In this document: positions 26,442 through 35,540 of the stretch, in pieces
Position numbering within the stretch: position 1 is the first letter of the stretch
How the letters are laid out: each line of letters starts with the position of its first letter
Origin: Streptococcus porci DSM 23759
Lineage (GTDB): Bacteria; Bacillota; Bacilli; Lactobacillales; Streptococcaceae
NCBI RefSeq assembly: GCF_000423765.1
Contig: NZ_AUIP01000013.1
Span: 1-64,000, forward strand
Direction: 5' to 3'
DNA: 64,000 nucleotides
Made by a program: the position numbers and the translations under genes
The notes under the pieces: model-generated
Databases searched by the model: none
What the model was told of the DNA's origin: nothing
What the model saw: only the letters and a program-made list of their open reading frames with translations

Positions 26442-27812
26442 TTAATCTAGATTTTTTGTATAAGCTGGTAAAAAAGTTTCCATCAGAAAACTGGTGTCGT
26501 AATCTCCAGCAATGACATGACCATCTGAAATAAGGTCTAATTGAAAATCAACATTGGTGACCACACCCTCAATCTCAAGTTCATAAAGGGCGCGTTGCAT
26601 CTTCATGAGAGCATCAAAACGGTTATCACCATGAACGATGATTTTTGCAATCATAGAATCATAGTAGGGTGGGATAGTATAGCCACTGTAAACCGCTGAA
26701 TCAACGCGTAACCCCACACCGCCAGATGGTAAATATAAATCTGTAATTTTACCTGGACTTGGTGCAAAATTAAATTTGGGATTCTCCGCATTGATACGAC
26801 ATTCAATAGCATGACCCGAAATTTTAATCTCATCTTGAGTTAGTGAGAGTTCTTGCCCTGCTGCAATTCGAATTTGTTCCTTAACAATATCCACTCCTGT
26901 GACAAACTCTGTCACGGGATGTTCAACTTGAACTCGGGTATTCATTTCCATGAAGTAAAATTCACCACTTTTTTCATCAAGAAGAAATTCAATGGTTCCC
27001 GCATTCTCGTAGTTGACGGCTTGTGCAGCACGAACTGCTGCTTCCCCAATCTGAGCGCGAAGGGTTTTTCCGATGGCAACAGAGGGTGCTTCTTCTAATA
27101 CTTTTTGGTTATTTCGTTGCAATGAGCAATCTCGTTCACCCAAATGAATGATATTTCCAAAGGAATCACCCAAAATCTGTACTTCAATGTGGCGAGCTGG
27201 ATAGATAACCTTTTCAATATACATAGCTCCATTCCCGAAAGCTGCTTGAGCTTCTTGAGAGGCCGATTCAAAAGCTGGCGCTAATTCCTCATGGCTGTTG
27301 ACTTTGCGAATGCCTTTTCCGCCTCCCCCTGCAGAGGCTTTGAGCATGACTGGGTATCCCAGCTTGTCAGCAATCGCTAACGCTTCATCAGTAGAGAAAA
27401 CCTCGCCATCAGAACCTGGTATGACCGGCACCTTTGCCTTAATCATTTCTGAACGAGCATTGATTTTGTCACCCATTTTATCCATGACTGCTCCAGAAGG
27501 GCCGATAAATTTAATATTCATTTCTTCACACATAGTGGCGAATTTTGAATTTTCACTCAAGAAACCAAAGCCTGGGTGAATAGCCTCAGCCTTAGTCACA
27601 ATGGCAGCTGACAAGACCGCATTCATATTCAGATAAGAATCTGTTGATTTTGCGGGACCAACACAAACTGCCTCGTCAGCAAGTGCAACATGAAGAGCTT
27701 CCTTATCTGCCTCAGAATAAATAGCTACCGTTGCAATTCCCAACTCACGTGCAGCACGAATGATACGCACTGCAATTTCACCACGATTAGCAATTAAAAT
27801 TTTCTTGAACAC
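26442..27812 (-). CDS. accC: Acetyl-CoA carboxylase biotin carboxylase subunit
   Basis: A 456-residue ATP-grasp enzyme that carboxylates the biotin on AccB. N-terminal KILIANRGEIAVRIIRAAREL, the ATP-binding glycine-rich loop ASAGGGGKGIRKV, EKVIYPARHIEVQILGD and the active-site ERDCSLQRNNQKVLEEAPS and MNTRVQVEHPVTE motifs are all intact. Length is standard. It lies 23 bp after fabZ. Confidence 0.97.
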   Translation of the reverse strand: MFKKILIANRGEIAVRIIRAARELGIATVAIYSEADKEALHVALADEAVCVGPAKSTDSYLNMNAVLSAAIVTKAEAIHPGFGFLSENSKFATMCEEMNIKFIGPSGAVMDKMGDKINARSEMIKAKVPVIPGSDGEVFSTDEALAIADKLGYPVMLKASAGGGGKGIRKVNSHEELAPAFESASQEAQAAFGNGAMYIEKVIYPARHIEVQILGDSFGNIIHLGERDCSLQRNNQKVLEEAPSVAIGKTLRAQIGEAAVRAAQAVNYENAGTIEFLLDEKSGEFYFMEMNTRVQVEHPVTEFVTGVDIVKEQIRIAAGQELSLTQDEIKISGHAIECRINAENPKFNFAPSPGKITDLYLPSGGVGLRVDSAVYSGYTIPPYYDSMIAKIIVHGDNRFDALMKMQRALYELEIEGVVTNVDFQLDLISDGHVIAGDYDTSFLMETFLPAYTKNLD

Positions 27813-27835
27813 TTTACTTTTCTCCTTTTGGAGGT

Positions 27836-28258
27836 CTAATTACCAATGGCAAAAGTCAAGATTCCGCTAGCTGCTAATTTGCCATCCACCTCAGCTTTAG
27901 CCTCAACCACAGCAATTGTTCCACGACGTTTGACAAATTTAGCTGTCATGACTAATTGATCCCCCGGAACGACTTGTTTTTTGAACTTAACCTTGTCCAT
28001 ACCCGCATAAAAGACCAACTTGCCTTTATTCTCAGGCTTCGACAATTCCAAAACACCTGCTGTCTGAGCCAAAGCCTCCATGATTAGAACCCCCGGCATA
28101 ACAGGGTATTGTGGAAAATGCCCTTGAAAAAAAGGTTCGTTGATGGTTACATTTTTAATGGCAACGACCTCATCTTCCGACGTTTCCAAAACACGATCGA
28201 CCAGTAAAAATGGATAGCGATGTGGCAAAGCCTCTTTAATCTGGTTAATATCAATCAT
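27836..28258 (-). CDS. fabZ: 3-hydroxyacyl-ACP dehydratase FabZ
   Basis: A 140-residue hot-dog-fold dehydratase of type II fatty acid synthesis. The catalytic His lies in [13 protein letters not shown] and the Glu in the following [13 protein letters not shown] helix. Streptococci have FabZ but no FabA, the isomerase role being taken by FabM (encoded at the other end of this cluster). The ATG overlaps the accB end by 4 bases. Confidence 0.96.
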   Translation of the reverse strand: MIDINQIKEALPHRYPFLLVDRVLETSEDEVVAIKNVTINEPFFQGHFPQYPVMPGVLIMEALAQTAGVLELSKPENKGKLVFYAGMDKVKFKKQVVPGDQLVMTAKFVKRRGTIAVVEAKAEVDGKLAASGILTFAIGN

Positions 28259-28728
28259 TTGATGCGCACCAATCCTTTTCCAAAGTCCACCACTTCTTCA
28301 TTGGCCACCAATATTTCAGTAATGATGCCATCTTGAGGAGCTGGAACTTCATTCATCACTTTCATAGCTTCTACAATGAGTAATGTTTGCCCTTTCTTAA
28401 CAGAATCACCAACTGATACAAAAGCCGGCTTATCTGGTCCAGGTGATAAATAGGCAACACCAACAAGCGGACTCTCAACAATGTCACCCTCCGCCTCTGA
28501 TTGAGCTGAGACTGGACGTGCTACTTCTTCTTTTTCGGTCACAGCTGGCGCAGCTTCTGGAGTTGCCACCTGAACAGCTGGTGCTGTGGGTTCTACCATT
28601 TGCGCTTGTGGCATGCTCTGCTCATTTTTCGAAAAAGAAAGCTCATCTCCATCTTTTTTATAAGTAAATTCACGGAGGCTCGACTGATCAAACTGAGCCA
28701 TCAAATCCTTGATTTCGCTAATTTTCAC
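28255..28728 (-). CDS. accB: Biotin carboxyl carrier protein AccB
   Basis: A 157-residue BCCP. The N-terminal about 35 residues bind the AccC partner. An Ala/Pro/Val/Glu-rich linker follows (about 40-85), then the biotinyl domain with EAMKVMNE, whose lysine is biotinylated, and the thumb-type [21 protein letters not shown]. Only 3 bp separate it from fabF. Confidence 0.96.
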   Translation of the reverse strand: MKISEIKDLMAQFDQSSLREFTYKKDGDELSFSKNEQSMPQAQMVEPTAPAVQVATPEAAPAVTEKEEVARPVSAQSEAEGDIVESPLVGVAYLSPGPDKPAFVSVGDSVKKGQTLLIVEAMKVMNEVPAPQDGIITEILVANEEVVDFGKGLVRIK

Positions 28729-28731
28729 CTT

Positions 28732-29964
28732 TTAATCCTCCCAGCGTTTAAAAGCAAGAACAGCATTGTGCCCACCAAATCCAAAGGTATTTGAAATGGC
28801 ATATTTGACTTCTGCTTCTTGTCCATTTCCAATAACAACGTTTGCTTCAATATCATCTGAAAGTTCTTGCGTCCCTGCAGTCTTTGGAATATAGCTATGA
28901 CGCATAGCCTCAATCGTTGCAATAGCCTCAACCGCTCCAGCTGCACCAAGAAGGTGCCCTGTAAATGATTTGGTCGAAGATACAGGAACCTCTTTTCCTA
29001 GTACCGAGACAATAGCCTGGCTTTCACCCTTTTCATTAGCTTGGGTTGACGTACCATGGGCATTAACATAGGCAACATCTTCTGGGGAAATCTCTGCCTC
29101 TTTGAGAGCAAGACGAATAGCTTTTGCAGCGCCTGAACCATCTGGAATTGGTGTCGTTTGGTGGTAAGCATCACAGTTTGAACCATAACCAATGATTTCA
29201 GCCAAGATAATTGCCCCACGTTTTTGAGCATGTTCTAGACTTTCAAGCACCAAGACACCTGCCCCTTCACCCATAACAAAACCATTACGATCTTTGTCAA
29301 ATGGGATAACTGAGCGGGTCGGATCTTCCGTCGTTGACAAGGCTGTCAACGCGTTAAAGCCACCAATACCAATTTCATTGATAGTTGCTTCAGCGCCACC
29401 TGCCAAAACCACATCATGGTAGCCAAATTTAATGTCACGGAAAGCTTCACCAATAGCATCATTTGCAGAAGCACAAGCCGTAGTCACTGATTTGCAGACA
29501 CCTTGAGCTCCGATACGAAGAGCAATATTGCCTGCTCCCATATTTGACAGTGCTTTAGGGATAAACATCGGCTGAATACGTTTGATACCTTTTTCATGCA
29601 TCCGAATAATCTGCTCTTGCATTTCTTGAAGACCACCGATGCCAGACGATACAATAACGCCAACACGATTCTTATCCTCTTTTTCCATATCAAGTCCAGC
29701 ATTTTCCAAAGCTTCCAGAGCTGCATAAATGGCATATAGTGAATACTCATCCATGCGATTACGATCTTTTTTGACAAAATATTTATCAAATGGAAAATCC
29801 TGAATTTCACCAGCATTGTGAACTGGAATCTCAGACGTATCAAATTTTGTGATTGGTTTGATACCGATTTTGCCTTCATAAAGGCTATTCCAAAAATCTT
29901 CGGGTGTGTTGCCAATCGGCGAGGTCACACCGTAACCTGTAATTACAACTCGGTTTGTGGTCAT
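28732..29964 (-). CDS. fabF: Beta-ketoacyl-ACP synthase II
   Basis: A 410-residue condensing enzyme elongating acyl-ACP. Catalytic Cys lies in TTACASANDAIGEA; the two His are in NAHGTSTQANEKGE and STKSFTGHLLGAAGAVE. The ATG at 29964 follows AAGGAG and gives the family start MTTNRVVITGYG; an in-frame upstream start at 30003 was rejected. It lies 31 bp after fabG. Confidence 0.96.
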   Translation of the reverse strand: MTTNRVVITGYGVTSPIGNTPEDFWNSLYEGKIGIKPITKFDTSEIPVHNAGEIQDFPFDKYFVKKDRNRMDEYSLYAIYAALEALENAGLDMEKEDKNRVGVIVSSGIGGLQEMQEQIIRMHEKGIKRIQPMFIPKALSNMGAGNIALRIGAQGVCKSVTTACASANDAIGEAFRDIKFGYHDVVLAGGAEATINEIGIGGFNALTALSTTEDPTRSVIPFDKDRNGFVMGEGAGVLVLESLEHAQKRGAIILAEIIGYGSNCDAYHQTTPIPDGSGAAKAIRLALKEAEISPEDVAYVNAHGTSTQANEKGESQAIVSVLGKEVPVSSTKSFTGHLLGAAGAVEAIATIEAMRHSYIPKTAGTQELSDDIEANVVIGNGQEAEVKYAISNTFGFGGHNAVLAFKRWED

Positions 29965-29995
29965 CTTTAATCTCCTTAGAATTTTGCCATTGTAG

Positions 29996-30733
29996 CTAGC
30001 CATGCATCGTCATACCACCATCAACGGCGATAACTTGTCCTGTTAAGTACTCTTGTTGAGCAAGGAAGGCTGCAACCTCTGCAACCTGCTCTGGTTTCCC
30101 AATCACTTTCATTGGGATTTGCGAGAGCATTGCATCTTTCATTTTTTCTGGGATAGCATCAGTCATGTCTGACTCAATAAAGCCAGGGGCGATAGCGTTG
30201 ACACGGACTCCTCTAGCAGCAACCTCTTTAGCCACAGATTTTGTAAAACCAATCAGCCCTGCTTTTGAAGCAGCATAGTTTGCTTGCCCAATATTACCCA
30301 CTAAACCGACAACAGATGACAGGTTGATAATAGCGCCTTGTCTTGCCTTTGTCATCGGTTTTAAGACTGATTTTGTCATATTAAAACTACCAGTTAGGTT
30401 GACTTTAAGAACAGACTCAAAGTCTTCTTCTGTCATTTTTAACATGAGCTTATCATTGGTAATGCCTGCATTATTGATTAGCACATCAATAGAACCGAGC
30501 TCGGCCACAGCTTCATTGACCATGCGCTCAGCATCTTCAAATCGAGAAATATCACCAGAAATAGCAAGGACTTTCACTCCATACTTAGCGAACTGCGCTA
30601 GCAAGTCTTCCGAAATAGCAGAACGTCCATTAAGAACAACATTGGCACCAAGACTGGCAAATTTATGAGCGATAGCAAGTCCGATACCTCGAGTGGAACC
30701 CGTTACGAAAACATTTTTATTTTGAATTTCCAT
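29996..30733 (-). CDS. fabG: 3-oxoacyl-ACP reductase FabG
   Basis: A 245-residue short-chain dehydrogenase reducing beta-ketoacyl-ACP with NADPH. The cofactor loop is TGSTRGIGLAIA; NNAG at about 86-89; catalytic Ser in INLSSVVGLVGN; YxxxK as YAASKAG. Its ATG directly abuts the fabD stop. Confidence 0.96.
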   Translation of the reverse strand: MEIQNKNVFVTGSTRGIGLAIAHKFASLGANVVLNGRSAISEDLLAQFAKYGVKVLAISGDISRFEDAERMVNEAVAELGSIDVLINNAGITNDKLMLKMTEEDFESVLKVNLTGSFNMTKSVLKPMTKARQGAIINLSSVVGLVGNIGQANYAASKAGLIGFTKSVAKEVAARGVRVNAIAPGFIESDMTDAIPEKMKDAMLSQIPMKVIGKPEQVAEVAAFLAQQEYLTGQVIAVDGGMTMHG

Positions 30734-31657
30734 TTAATCATTCTCCAAAAGATTCTTTAAAGTTGTTAAATCTTCAACTGATGTCACCGGAAGATTTTTA
30801 TCAATTTTTTTAATAAATCCTGATAAAACTTTTCCAGGTCCTATTTCAACAATCTCATCCACACCAAACTGTTGAATAGCTGCAATTGACTCATAGAAAC
30901 GTACCGGCTCCATCACCTGACGGGCTAGGAGTTCCTTAATCTGACTTGCTTCCATAATTTTAGCTTCTGTGTTTCCGACCAAGGGTAACGCAAAATCCGA
31001 GAAGTTGACTTTTTCAAGTTCAAAAGCCAATTTTTCAGACGCTGATTTCAGAAGTGCCGTATGGAAGGGGCCTGATACATTAAGTGGAATCAAACGTTTG
31101 CTACCTGCCTCCTTGAGCAATTCGGTCGCATAATCTACCGCTTCAACCTCTCCGCCAATAACAATTTGAGCTGGTGTGTTGTAGTTGGCTGGCGTCACCA
31201 CACCTTTTACAGAAGCTTTTTGACAGATTTCTTCAATCAAGTTTGGATCCGTGTTCATAACAGCGACCATTTTTCCACTGCCCGCAGGAGCAGCTGTCTC
31301 CATAAATTCTCCACGCCTAGCAACCAAAGCTACCGCATCTTCAAAGTTCAGTGCCCCACTTGCTACCAAAGCTGAATACTCTCCAAGAGAAAGTCCCGCT
31401 ACGATGTCTGGCTGAATACCACTGTCAGCCAATAGCCGATAAATAGCAACTGAAGTCGTCAAAATAGCTGGCTGCGTGTAGCGTGTTTGATTGAGTTTCA
31501 CATCGTCAGTATCAATTAGCTTACGCAAATCATAGCCTAAAAGCTGACTAGCTCTGTCAAAAGTTTCTTTCACAAGGGGATAAGCGTCATATAAGTCTCT
31601 AGCCATACCCAATTTTTGAGCTCCTTGACCAGCAAATAAAAAGGCTTTTTTTGTCAT
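30734..31657 (-). CDS. fabD: Malonyl-CoA:ACP transacylase FabD
   Basis: A 307-residue acyltransferase moving malonyl from CoA to ACP. N-terminal FLFAGQGAQKLGMARDLY, nucleophile Ser in GLSLGEYSAL, and catalytic His in NVSGPFHTALL. ATG 31657 is preceded by GGAGGG at about 5-bp spacing; the in-frame codon 12 bases upstream overlaps that site. Confidence 0.96.
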   Translation of the reverse strand: MTKKAFLFAGQGAQKLGMARDLYDAYPLVKETFDRASQLLGYDLRKLIDTDDVKLNQTRYTQPAILTTSVAIYRLLADSGIQPDIVAGLSLGEYSALVASGALNFEDAVALVARRGEFMETAAPAGSGKMVAVMNTDPNLIEEICQKASVKGVVTPANYNTPAQIVIGGEVEAVDYATELLKEAGSKRLIPLNVSGPFHTALLKSASEKLAFELEKVNFSDFALPLVGNTEAKIMEASQIKELLARQVMEPVRFYESIAAIQQFGVDEIVEIGPGKVLSGFIKKIDKNLPVTSVEDLTTLKNLLEND

Positions 31658-31684
31658 TTTTCCCTCCAATTAAACATGGAATAC

Positions 31685-32650
31685 TTATTCCTGAACATCT
31701 GCCCAACGAGCGGCTTCTTGGCGGATAACCTCCGCAGCGCCATAATAAAGATCTTCTAGGATATCTCGACAACTTTCCTCTTTACGCACAAGCCCTGCAA
31801 TTTGACCCGCCATGACTGATCCGTTGACAACATCCCCATCTACAACTGCGTTACGGAGAGCCCCTGCCCCAAGCTCTTCAATTTCCTCAGCCGTTTTTAT
31901 TCCTGCTAAGAAATCTTTCTCCGCTTGAGCGTAACTGCTTGATAACTTATTTTTGATAGCACGAACTGGATGACCAACTACTGATGCTGAAACAACCGTG
32001 TCAATATCTTTAGCTTTCAAAATTTTGTCCTTGAAGTTTTGATGAGCATTCGATTCTTTAGCAACAACGAAACGAGTTCCGACTTGGATAGCATCCGCCC
32101 CCAACATAAAGGCAGCCGCAACTCCATTTCCATCCGCAATACCACCTGCTGCAATAACTGGAATGTCAACAGCATCCACCACTTGGCGAACTAGAGTCAT
32201 TGTTGTCAATTTGCCGATATGTCCACCTGCTTCCATGCCCTCAGCAATGACAGCATCTGCCCCTAGTTTTTCCATGCGTTTGGCAAGAGCCACAGATGGT
32301 ACCACTGGAATCACAGTAATCCCGGCTTCATGAAAACGCTCCATATACTTCCCTGGATTCCCTGCTCCTGTTGTCACCACCTTGACACCTTCTTCAATAA
32401 CCAAGTCAACGATGTCATCCGCAAATGGTGACAGGAGCATAATGTTAACGCCGAAAGGTTTGTCTGTGATGGATTTGACTTTATCAATATTAGCTTTTAC
32501 AACTTCTTTAGGAGCATTTCCACCACCAATAATGCCTAGACCTCCTGCATTTGAAACAGCACCAGCTAAGTCGCCATCTGCAACCCAGGCCATGCCACCT
32601 TGGAAAATAGGATATTTAATTCCTAGAAGTTCTGTAATTTGAGATTTCAT
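31685..32650 (-). CDS. fabK: Enoyl-ACP reductase II (flavoprotein FabK)
   Basis: A 321-residue FMN-dependent TIM-barrel enoyl-ACP reductase of the FabK type, used by streptococci instead of FabI. N-terminal MKSQITELLGIKYPIFQGGMAW, the Gly-rich IIGGGNAP, AEGMEAGGHIGKLTT and IAAGGIADG segments bind FMN and substrate. An in-frame upstream start at 32740 was rejected: it adds 30 unconserved residues across the promoter region. A FabT box lies 41 bases upstream, so this is probably the promoter-proximal gene of the fabK-to-accA operon. Confidence 0.96.
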   Translation of the reverse strand: MKSQITELLGIKYPIFQGGMAWVADGDLAGAVSNAGGLGIIGGGNAPKEVVKANIDKVKSITDKPFGVNIMLLSPFADDIVDLVIEEGVKVVTTGAGNPGKYMERFHEAGITVIPVVPSVALAKRMEKLGADAVIAEGMEAGGHIGKLTTMTLVRQVVDAVDIPVIAAGGIADGNGVAAAFMLGADAIQVGTRFVVAKESNAHQNFKDKILKAKDIDTVVSASVVGHPVRAIKNKLSSSYAQAEKDFLAGIKTAEEIEELGAGALRNAVVDGDVVNGSVMAGQIAGLVRKEESCRDILEDLYYGAAEVIRQEAARWADVQE

Positions 32651-32690
32651 TTTTTCTACTAACTTTCTAATAGATACACTTCGTATAATG

Positions 32691-32705
32691 ATTTGAGAGT
32701 CAAAG
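32691..32705. promoter_or_regulatory. FabT operator upstream of fabK
   Basis: ATTTGA-GAG-TCAAAG matches the FabT dyad (ATTTGA-N3-TCAAAT) at 14 of the consensus-defining positions or nearly so. The box overlaps the likely fabK promoter region (TTGACT / TATACG on the minus strand). A FabT site ahead of fabK is known in pneumococci and other streptococci. Confidence 0.75.
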
Positions 32706-32769
32706 TATGAGTTTAAGAAGAAAGGTTGGATATCACTCACAACCTGCTCTCCTATTTAATTGACTATTT

Positions 32770-32798
32770 CCTAAAAAAATCAGTGAAGATTTTTTAGG
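32770..32798 (-). terminator. Terminator or attenuator between acpP and fabK
   Basis: Arms CCTAAAAAAATC and GATTTTTTAGG. On the minus strand the 3' arm itself supplies the U-run. It divides fabT-fabH-acpP from fabK and downstream genes. Confidence 0.65.
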
Positions 32799-32814
32799 AC
32801 TGACAAGACAAAAT

Positions 32815-33039
32815 CTATTTAGTTTTTTCTTCAACGTAGGCAACAAGGTCACCAACCGTGTTTAGTCCTTCTTCAGTTTCGATTTGGATGTCAAAAGCAT
32901 CTTCGATTTCTGAGATTACTTGGAAGACATCAAGCGAATCAGCATCGAGTTCATCAAAAGTAGTTTCTAATTTTACTTCTTCAGCCTCTTTACCAAGTTC
33001 TTCAACGATAATTTCTTGTACTTTTTCAAATACTGCCAT
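32815..33039 (-). CDS. acpP: Acyl carrier protein
   Basis: A 74-residue acidic four-helix carrier. The phosphopantetheine attachment serine is in [11 protein letters not shown]. Normal size and charge. It lies 50 bp after fabH, with GAGGAG upstream of the ATG, and is the last gene of the fabT-fabH-acpP group before a hairpin. Confidence 0.96.
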   Translation of the reverse strand: MAVFEKVQEIIVEELGKEAEEVKLETTFDELDADSLDVFQVISEIEDAFDIQIETEEGLNTVGDLVAYVEEKTK

Positions 33040-33089
33040 GAGATATTCTCCTCTTTTTAAATAAATATTTGTGTAGTTACACAGATTAA

Positions 33090-34052
33090 CTAGATTTTAA
33101 CAATTAAATTGCCCCAAGTCAAACCTCCGCCGAATCCTGACAGAAGAATTTTTTGCGAGCCATCTAATTTAAGGGTTCCATTTGCCACATTTTCTGAAAG
33201 CAAAATAGGAATTGATGCAGCGCTAGTATTGCCATAGCGCTGCATATTTGCCAGAAATTTATCTCGATCAACACCAATTTTCTGCGCCATCTTATCTAAA
33301 ATGCGCTCATTAGCCTGATGGAGAAGGAGGTAATCTGGCTCACCAGCTTCCTCCATGATTGCCACGATGCTCTTAGACACTGTACGAATGGTAAAGTCAA
33401 AGATAGCTCTTCCATCCATCTGAATGTAAGGATTAAGAGGCTCTTGATGTTCTGAAAATGGTGATTGTAGCACAGTCTGTCCGCTGACCAAGCCACCCTT
33501 ACTACCGTCAGTATTGAGTGATTCCGCCAAAAAATACTGTGCGTCAGCTTTTTCCAAAAGAACACCACCAGCCCCATCCCCAAAGAGAACAGCCGTCGAG
33601 CGATCTGACCAATCCAACTGTTTGGAGAGAACTTCGGCTCCTATGACCAGACCTCGTTGACAGGTGCCAGAACGAATGAATTTTTCAGCTGTTGCCAAGG
33701 CAAAAACAAAACCTGAACAAGCAGCTGTCAAATCAAAAGCAAAAGCCTTTTTGGCACCAATAGCTCCCTGAACCTTGGCTGCCGTTGAGGGCATGGTCGA
33801 GTCAGGGGACATGGTCGCCACAAGGATAAAATCAAGTTCTTCCGAGGAAAGCTTTGCTTTGTCAAGTAGCTGTCGTGCTACCTGAACAGCTAAATCGCTG
33901 GTGTTTTCATGGACTGAAATGTGGCGCTCTCGTATGCCTGTACGGCTGGAAATCCACTCATCAGAAGTGTCCATGATTTTAGCCAAATCATCATTAGTTA
34001 CCACTTGAGTAGGAACATAGTGCGCCACCTGACTAATTTTTGCAAAGGCCAT
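33090..34052 (-). CDS. fabH: Beta-ketoacyl-ACP synthase III
   Basis: A 320-residue initiating condensing enzyme, using acetyl-CoA and malonyl-ACP. Catalytic Cys in [13 protein letters not shown], His in [11 protein letters not shown] and Asn in [11 protein letters not shown]. Its ATG overlaps the fabT TAA by one base, so it is coupled to the regulator. Confidence 0.96.
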   Translation of the reverse strand: MAFAKISQVAHYVPTQVVTNDDLAKIMDTSDEWISSRTGIRERHISVHENTSDLAVQVARQLLDKAKLSSEELDFILVATMSPDSTMPSTAAKVQGAIGAKKAFAFDLTAACSGFVFALATAEKFIRSGTCQRGLVIGAEVLSKQLDWSDRSTAVLFGDGAGGVLLEKADAQYFLAESLNTDGSKGGLVSGQTVLQSPFSEHQEPLNPYIQMDGRAIFDFTIRTVSKSIVAIMEEAGEPDYLLLHQANERILDKMAQKIGVDRDKFLANMQRYGNTSAASIPILLSENVANGTLKLDGSQKILLSGFGGGLTWGNLIVKI

Positions 34053-34486
34053 TAGCGTCTCTCCTCCAAGAAAGTATGGAGATTAACCAGTCCACGTTCC
34101 AGCCCTTGAAGTTCATTTTCTGACATTCCTTCAAGGATTTGGTCAATCATAACACGATGAAATTTTTTGTGAAGATGGTAAACGACACGACCTTTTTTAG
34201 TCAAATTCAAGTAAACCACGCGACGGTCTTCTTGCGAGCGAATTCTAACGACATAACCTTTGCTTTCCAGCTTATTGAGAGCTGTAGTCACCGTTCCTAG
34301 GGTCACCATGAGTTCTTTAGCAATGTCACTAGGAGTGACCAGACGTCTTTTTCCGATGATGTCAATGGTGTGCACTTCTTTGATAGTACAGTCGTTAAAA
34401 GGACTGCTACGCAAGGTGTTTTCTTCGATAACTAAAATTCTGTTAAAAATATCAACCAGATAGTTGTTGATTTGATGAAAGTCCAT
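34052..34486 (-). CDS. fabT: MarR-family fatty-acid repressor FabT
   Basis: A 144-residue winged-helix protein. Recognition helix region [29 protein letters not shown]; wing [16 protein letters not shown]. FabT binds acyl-ACP as corepressor and shuts down FASII when long-chain fatty acids are available. It is autoregulated by the box immediately upstream. Confidence 0.94.
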   Translation of the reverse strand: MDFHQINNYLVDIFNRILVIEENTLRSSPFNDCTIKEVHTIDIIGKRRLVTPSDIAKELMVTLGTVTTALNKLESKGYVVRIRSQEDRRVVYLNLTKKGRVVYHLHKKFHRVMIDQILEGMSENELQGLERGLVNLHTFLEERR

Positions 34487-34502
34487 TTGAGACTCCTTTA
34501 TA

Positions 34503-34545
34503 ATTTGATATTCAAATCATATCATATTATAAATCATTTGACAAG
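34503..34545 (-). promoter_or_regulatory. fabT promoter with FabT operator
   Basis: The box ATTTGA-TAT-TCAAAT at 34503-34517 is a full consensus dyad. On the minus strand, TTGTCA then a 17-base spacer then TATGAT lie immediately upstream, so the operator covers the transcription start. This is the expected autorepression site. Confidence 0.8.
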
Positions 34546-34555
34546 AGAAAATAAT

Positions 34556-35350
34556 TTACCATTTCCCTGAAAAACTCGGTCTGCGACGTTCTGCGTATGC
34601 CCTGACACCTTCCTTGAAATCTTCCTTAAAAGCTAGCGTTTCTTGAAGATTTAATTCCAGCTCAGCATAATCCTTCCAACCTGTGAAAAAACTCTGCCAA
34701 ACCATCTCTTTCATGGCTCGATAAGAGTTAAAAGAGCCACGCTTGAGCCGTTTAATCAGTTGCTGAGTGGTCGTGCTTAGCTTTTCTGATAGGCAAGTCT
34801 TATAGACAAAGCCATAATCCAAAGCTTTCTCAGCAGTCACCGCTTCTCCTGTCATGACCAAATGCGTAGCCTTATTCATACCGACCGCGCGCATAAGCAG
34901 GTAAAGTCCGCCCGCGTCTGGAGCAAGTCCAACATTGACAAAAGCTTGAATAAACTTAGCCTTCTCACTGGCAATGCAGAAATCTGCTGCCAAAACCATG
35001 TTAAAAGCTGCACCAGCAACTGGGCCATCTACAGCCATGATGATTGGTTTAGGGAGTTGCTTCATCTTATAAGAAATGTCCTGAACCAACTTGGCAATAT
35101 CGACCAATGACTGAATGTCATCTGCTTCAACAGCCCTCTCCATCTCTGACAAATCTCCTCCAACGGAAAAAATTTTACCCACTGCTTCGATTAAAATTAG
35201 CCTAATATTTGCGTCATCTTCAGCTAGCTTAAGAGCTTGCAAAATCTCTTGACACATAGGAATGTTGAAACCATTCGAGACTTCGGGGCGATTAAAGGTC
35301 ACTGTTGCTAAATCACCTGATACTTGGTATAGGATGGTTTGAAAGTTCAT
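34556..35350 (-). CDS. fabM: Trans-2-decenoyl-ACP isomerase FabM
   Basis: A 264-residue crotonase-fold enzyme isomerising trans-2 to cis-3-decenoyl-ACP, the branch point for unsaturated fatty acids in streptococci. Oxyanion-hole segments are [13 protein letters not shown] and [21 protein letters not shown]-terminal [18 protein letters not shown] matches streptococcal FabM. It starts its own transcript; a weak FabT-like dyad (ATTTGAAAAGTAAAT) lies about 28 bases upstream at 35375-35389. FabM affects membrane unsaturation and acid tolerance. Confidence 0.92.
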   Translation of the reverse strand: MNFQTILYQVSGDLATVTFNRPEVSNGFNIPMCQEILQALKLAEDDANIRLILIEAVGKIFSVGGDLSEMERAVEADDIQSLVDIAKLVQDISYKMKQLPKPIIMAVDGPVAGAAFNMVLAADFCIASEKAKFIQAFVNVGLAPDAGGLYLLMRAVGMNKATHLVMTGEAVTAEKALDYGFVYKTCLSEKLSTTTQQLIKRLKRGSFNSYRAMKEMVWQSFFTGWKDYAELELNLQETLAFKEDFKEGVRAYAERRRPSFSGKW

Positions 35351-35481
35351 ATAACCTCCTTCTTAAAATTATTTATTTGAAAAGTAAATAATTTCTATAT
35401 CAAATTATATCACAATGGAATTATCTGTCAAGAAAAAAACGTAAAAATCCAAACGTTCGTGTCGTAATAATTCAAAAAAGA

Positions 35482-35510
35482 CTGACAAATTATCAGAATT
35501 TTGCTATAAT
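35482..35510 (+). promoter_or_regulatory. Promoter of the aspartokinase gene
   Basis: CTGACA (35482-35487), 17-base spacer, TATAAT (35505-35510) with TG one base before the -10. The start codon is 30 bases downstream with AGAGGA in between. Confidence 0.75.
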
Positions 35511-35540
35511 TGATTCACTTTATATTTTTAGAGGATTGAC

